Shown here one piece after another: positions 12,151-12,777 of a stretch of 12,777 nt of DNA (position 1 is the first letter of the stretch; each line of letters begins with the position of its first letter). The notes under the pieces were generated by a model. It made no database searches. It worked only from the letters and a program-made list of their open reading frames with translations, and was not told the DNA's origin. Source of the stretch: Collinsella sp. (GTDB lineage Bacteria; Actinomycetota; Coriobacteriia; Coriobacteriales; Coriobacteriaceae); the NCBI GenBank assembly GCA_019414465.1, contig DXLY01000038.1:3762-16538 (forward strand), read 5' to 3'. The position numbers and the translations under genes were made by a program.

Positions 12151-12777
12151 GACGACGCATCGCTGGGCGGTCGCTCAGCAAAATCCCGAGCTCGAAAAGG
12201 AACTTTCGGCTGGTCTGGGCATTCCTGGGCTGGTGGCGCGCATTATGGTCGCGCACGGCATTGGCTCCATCAAAGAGGGCCAATTGTTTTTGACGCCTTC
12301 GCTCGATCGCGACTGGGCCGACCCACTCATTATCCCGGGCATGTCGGTCGTTGCCGACCGCGTTGAGCGCGCTATTCGCAACCACGAGCACATTGCAGTC
12401 TTTGGCGATTTTGACGTTGACGGCATTACGTCGACCTGCCTGTTGACCGAGGCGCTGCGCACGTTTGGCGCCGATGTCACGCCGTTTATTCCGCATCGCT
12501 TTGATGAGGGCTACGGTCTTTCGCGCGCGGCACTCGACCGCGTTAACGAGCTCGCTCGCCCCCAGCTGATCGTGACCGTCGATAACGGCATTGCCGCCAA
12601 GGAAGAGGTTTCCTATCTGGAGAGCCTGGGGATCGAATTGGTGGTCACGGACCATCACGAGCCGTCCGACCAGGTGCCGCAGGGCGTGCCCCTGACCGAC
12701 CCCAAGCTCGAGGACGAGGGCCCCTCGCGCGAGCTTGTCGGTGCCGGTGTGGCGCTTAAGCTGGTACAGGTCCTGGG
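12137..12777 (+). CDS. recJ: Single-stranded-DNA-specific exonuclease RecJ, N-terminal part; 3' end outside window
   Basis: 5'-3' single-strand DNA exonuclease of the DHH family, acting in recombination and repair. 213 codons are visible. Catalytic motifs: VFGDFDVDGITST (88-100, motif I with metal-binding aspartates), IVTVDNG (145-151), VVTDHHEP (169-176, the DHH motif) and GAGVALKL (202-209). The ATG at 12137 is chosen because the protein then starts at a typical RecJ N-terminus (WAVAQQNPELEKELSAGLGI) and a G-rich site lies just upstream. A GTG at 12092 in the same frame lacks a ribosome-binding site. The start overlaps the leader ORF by 14 bases and lies at the foot of a hairpin, suggesting translational coupling. 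No truncation is visible within the window. Confidence 0.93.
   Translation, partial: MSSLKTTHRWAVAQQNPELEKELSAGLGIPGLVARIMVAHGIGSIKEGQLFLTPSLDRDWADPLIIPGMSVVADRVERAIRNHEHIAVFGDFDVDGITSTCLLTEALRTFGADVTPFIPHRFDEGYGLSRAALDRVNELARPQLIVTVDNGIAAKEEVSYLESLGIELVVTDHHEPSDQVPQGVPLTDPKLEDEGPSRELVGAGVALKLVQVL

Overview
The window looks like chromosome from a high-GC Coriobacteriia actinobacterium, most likely Collinsella or a close relative. This is inferred from codon use, protein style and gene content, not from a database search. I see no rRNA, tRNA, CRISPR array, transposase or phage gene.

Layout. Bases 1-942 hold the 3' part of a CPA2-type cation:proton antiporter (+). A 345-bp gap before the convergent next gene holds a degenerate 62-bp tandem array of alternating inverted arms, then a strong bidirectional terminator. 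Two minus-strand genes follow: a short-chain dehydrogenase/reductase (1288-2037) and, upstream of it behind its own terminator, homoserine dehydrogenase with a C-terminal ACT domain (2260-3603). Divergent from hom is a collapsed remnant of a branched-chain amino-acid binding-protein gene (3853-4048), then an AT-rich promoter/leader region.

The centre is a complete five-gene LIV-type ABC importer, livJ-livH-livM-livG-livF (4318-9179). It encodes a lipoprotein receptor, two permeases and two ATPases, tightly packed except for a hairpin-rich livJ-livH gap, and ends at a textbook terminator. That terminator directly abuts a 69-bp palindromic element with 22-bp arms. A two-gene operon follows: a CutC-family TIM-barrel protein and a GalT/HIT-like protein of the DUF4931 type with an HPHMQ motif. 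Convergent to it is a bile acid:sodium symporter (BASS) family membrane protein (10864-11862). The window ends with a promoter, a 21-codon leader ORF overlapping the next start, and the first 213 codons of recJ.

The genes are mostly housekeeping. LivJ captures a branched-chain amino acid or similar ligand outside the membrane, LivHM carry it across and LivGF supply ATP. Hom makes homoserine, the precursor of threonine, isoleucine and methionine, so it is thematically close to branched-chain amino-acid supply. The less ordinary material is mainly in the gaps: the 62-bp array, the deleted livJ paralogue, the large palindrome, and the leader ORF plus hairpin in front of recJ. The CutC/GalT-like pair may be a small pathway of unknown substrate.
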